Source: Actinomycetaceae bacterium (GTDB lineage: Bacteria > Actinomycetota > Actinomycetes > Actinomycetales > Actinomycetaceae). From it: 34,127 bases of DNA. The translations under genes were made by a program, and so were the position numbers. Positions 33,546-34,127 of this stretch are shown piece after piece. The stretch is taken from NCBI GenBank assembly GCA_030537795.1, contig JAUNVE010000014.1, forward strand, positions 1-34,127. The letters run 5' to 3'. Every line of letters begins with the position of its first letter. Position 1 is the first letter of the stretch. The notes below the pieces were generated by a model, which searched no databases, was not told where the DNA came from, and saw only the letters and a list, made by a program, of their open reading frames with translations.

Positions 33546-33627
33546 CGACTTCCTTCGACGGTGCTAACCGCATCAGGTTCGAGGGTCTGCGCGTAGCGCA
33601 CTCTCAGCATTTTCTGCTCCCCTGTCG
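33546..33627 (-). ncRNA. TPP riboswitch (THI element) of the thiBPQ operon
   Basis: Read on the minus strand it contains the conserved blocks GGGGAGC, GCTGAGAGTGCG, ACCCTCGAACCTGATGCGGTTAGCACCG and GAAGGAAG in the right order; CGAC at the 5' end and GTCG at the 3' end close stem P1. CTGAGA and the ACCTGAT...AGCxxCG region form the pyrimidine and pyrophosphate pockets of known TPP aptamers. Binding of thiamine pyrophosphate should reduce expression of the importer. Confidence 0.95.
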
Positions 33628-33784
33628 CAGGCATAACCATACCCCACTGTGACCAACTGGGCGAAACGGAGTCAGAATGAGTACGTTATGTTAACGCCAA
33701 AAACTAGCACAGCTGCCGAAATCACGGCATGATAGGAGAAAGAAACCTCATACGGACCATACGACAACGCATAAGGAAGACACT

Positions 33785-34027
33785 ATGAACGTCCCCTATA
33801 AAGTAGCCAGCGCCGGAGCCCTCGCCGTTTCGGGCATTATCGCCAATCAGATTGTCGATAAAGGGTGGAAAGCCGTTACCGGTCACGAATCCCCGCAGGG
33901 ACAAGATGAGGACAATACCGCAATTGCTGAACTGCTTGTGTTTGCTGTCGTTTCGGGCATTCTCGTGTCATTAGCCCGCCGGTACGCATTGCGCGGCACG
34001 AAAAAATTCTTTGGTAATTCAATTTAG
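33785..34027 (+). CDS. DUF4235 small membrane protein
   Basis: The 80-residue protein has two hydrophobic segments (about 7-24 and 48-63). Between them lies KGWKAVTGHESP, the conserved part of DUF4235 proteins, small actinobacterial membrane proteins of unknown function; AELLVFAVVSGILVSLARRYALRG follows as in that family. ATG 33785 follows AAGGAAG. It is a single gene with its own terminator. Confidence 0.8.
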   Translation: MNVPYKVASAGALAVSGIIANQIVDKGWKAVTGHESPQGQDEDNTAIAELLVFAVVSGILVSLARRYALRGTKKFFGNSI

Positions 34028-34039
34028 AGGCCGTGATAC

Positions 34040-34067
34040 AGCCCCTGTTCTGTTGAACAGGGGCTTT
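34040..34067 (+). terminator. Terminator behind the DUF4235 gene
   Basis: AGCCCCTGTTC (34040-34050) and GAACAGGGGCT (34055-34065) form a perfect 11-bp stem with loop TGTT, followed by TT and C. Strong intrinsic-type hairpin with a short U-run. Confidence 0.8.
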
Positions 34068-34094
34068 CACTATGGCAACTATTTGCGCTGAGAT

Positions 34095-34127
34095 CGCAGA
34101 TATATCCAAAAGACGCAGATATATCCA
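34095..34127. repeat. Two tandem CGCAGATATATCCA repeats, cut by the window end
   Basis: CGCAGATATATCCA is present at 34095-34108 and 34114-34127, a 19-bp period with 5-bp spacers. Each unit contains the palindrome GATATATC. The second unit ends on the last base of the window, so more copies may follow outside. Confidence 0.7.

Larger units (their letters stand above)
33454..33784. other. Divergent region between thiB and the DUF4235 gene
   Basis: It contains the thiB leader with the TPP riboswitch on the minus strand (33454-33627). The remaining 157 bp must hold both promoters; I see a short TGCCG-aaatca-CGGCA inverted repeat (about 33714-33729) and AAGGAAG ahead of ATG 33785, and no further gene. 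Confidence 0.6.

Overview
The window looks like the chromosome of a moderately GC-rich actinobacterium, most likely of the Actinomycetaceae/Arcanobacterium–Trueperella type. The grounds are a dnaK-grpE-dnaJ-hspR operon with HspR/HAIR operators, a MurT/GatD pair, DUF4921, DUF2993 and DUF4235 proteins, frequent GTG starts and GGAGG-type ribosome binding sites. The genus is an inference. I see no prophage, insertion sequence, CRISPR array, rRNA or tRNA gene. Almost every gene is an ordinary chromosomal one; the unusual material is between the genes.

Layout. 1-132: 3' end of an exonuclease III gene. 399-1217: class C beta-lactamase-like serine hydrolase. 1420-4011: clpB with an HspR operator in its promoter. 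4197-6974: a lipoprotein gene divergent from an S9 prolyl-oligopeptidase gene. 6975-9815: a Pro/Tyr-rich membrane protein, gatD and murT, the last two translationally coupled (they amidate lipid II glutamate). 10060-15012: a heat-shock operon on the minus strand, dnaK-grpE-dnaJ-hspR, with a voltage-sensor-type potassium channel gene 14 bp behind hspR. 15031-15605: a long intergenic region with the dnaK promoter, two HAIR operators and two copies of a new repeat. 15606-18635: LysE-type exporter, thrC, a 69-residue membrane protein under an apparent response-regulator promoter, and a GNAT acetyltransferase. 18632-21070: a multipass membrane protein, then an M18 aminopeptidase overlapping an ArsR-type regulator. 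21090-23910: an AspT-type transporter, an Hsp15-like S4 protein and an orphan homing-endonuclease-repeat protein. 24145-26267: aldo-keto reductase, DUF2993 and ACT-domain genes. 26441-29635: DUF4921 (GalT/HIT-like), MscS and RarD. 29719-33627: a TPP riboswitch followed by thiB-thiP-thiQ, a thiamine importer. 33785-34027: DUF4235 protein.

How the genes work together. HspR, made from the fourth gene of its operon, should repress both dnaK (two HAIR sites) and clpB (one site), so the ClpB/DnaK/DnaJ/GrpE disaggregation machine is co-regulated. The thiamine importer should be shut off by thiamine pyrophosphate through the riboswitch. MurT/GatD act on peptidoglycan precursor.

The most interesting signal is a family of four intergenic elements of about 64 bp (295-358, 15216-15279, 15337-15399, 29650-29713). 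Each is bounded by inverted copies of a 10-mer close to AAGGTACAGG, and the start-to-start spacing of the two arms is 54, 54, 53 and 54 bp. When two copies are turned to the same strand, parts of the interior and the left flank (ATCCGCRC) also match, so they look like a true repeat family with a direction. Other points: four heptamers at exact 11-bp period before the 69-residue membrane protein gene, a MurT that has lost the usual cysteine zinc ribbon, nested GGCAC/GTGCC inverted repeats between the lipoprotein and oligopeptidase genes, and a 19-bp-period repeat cut by the window end. All readings were made by eye; no database search or folding program was run.
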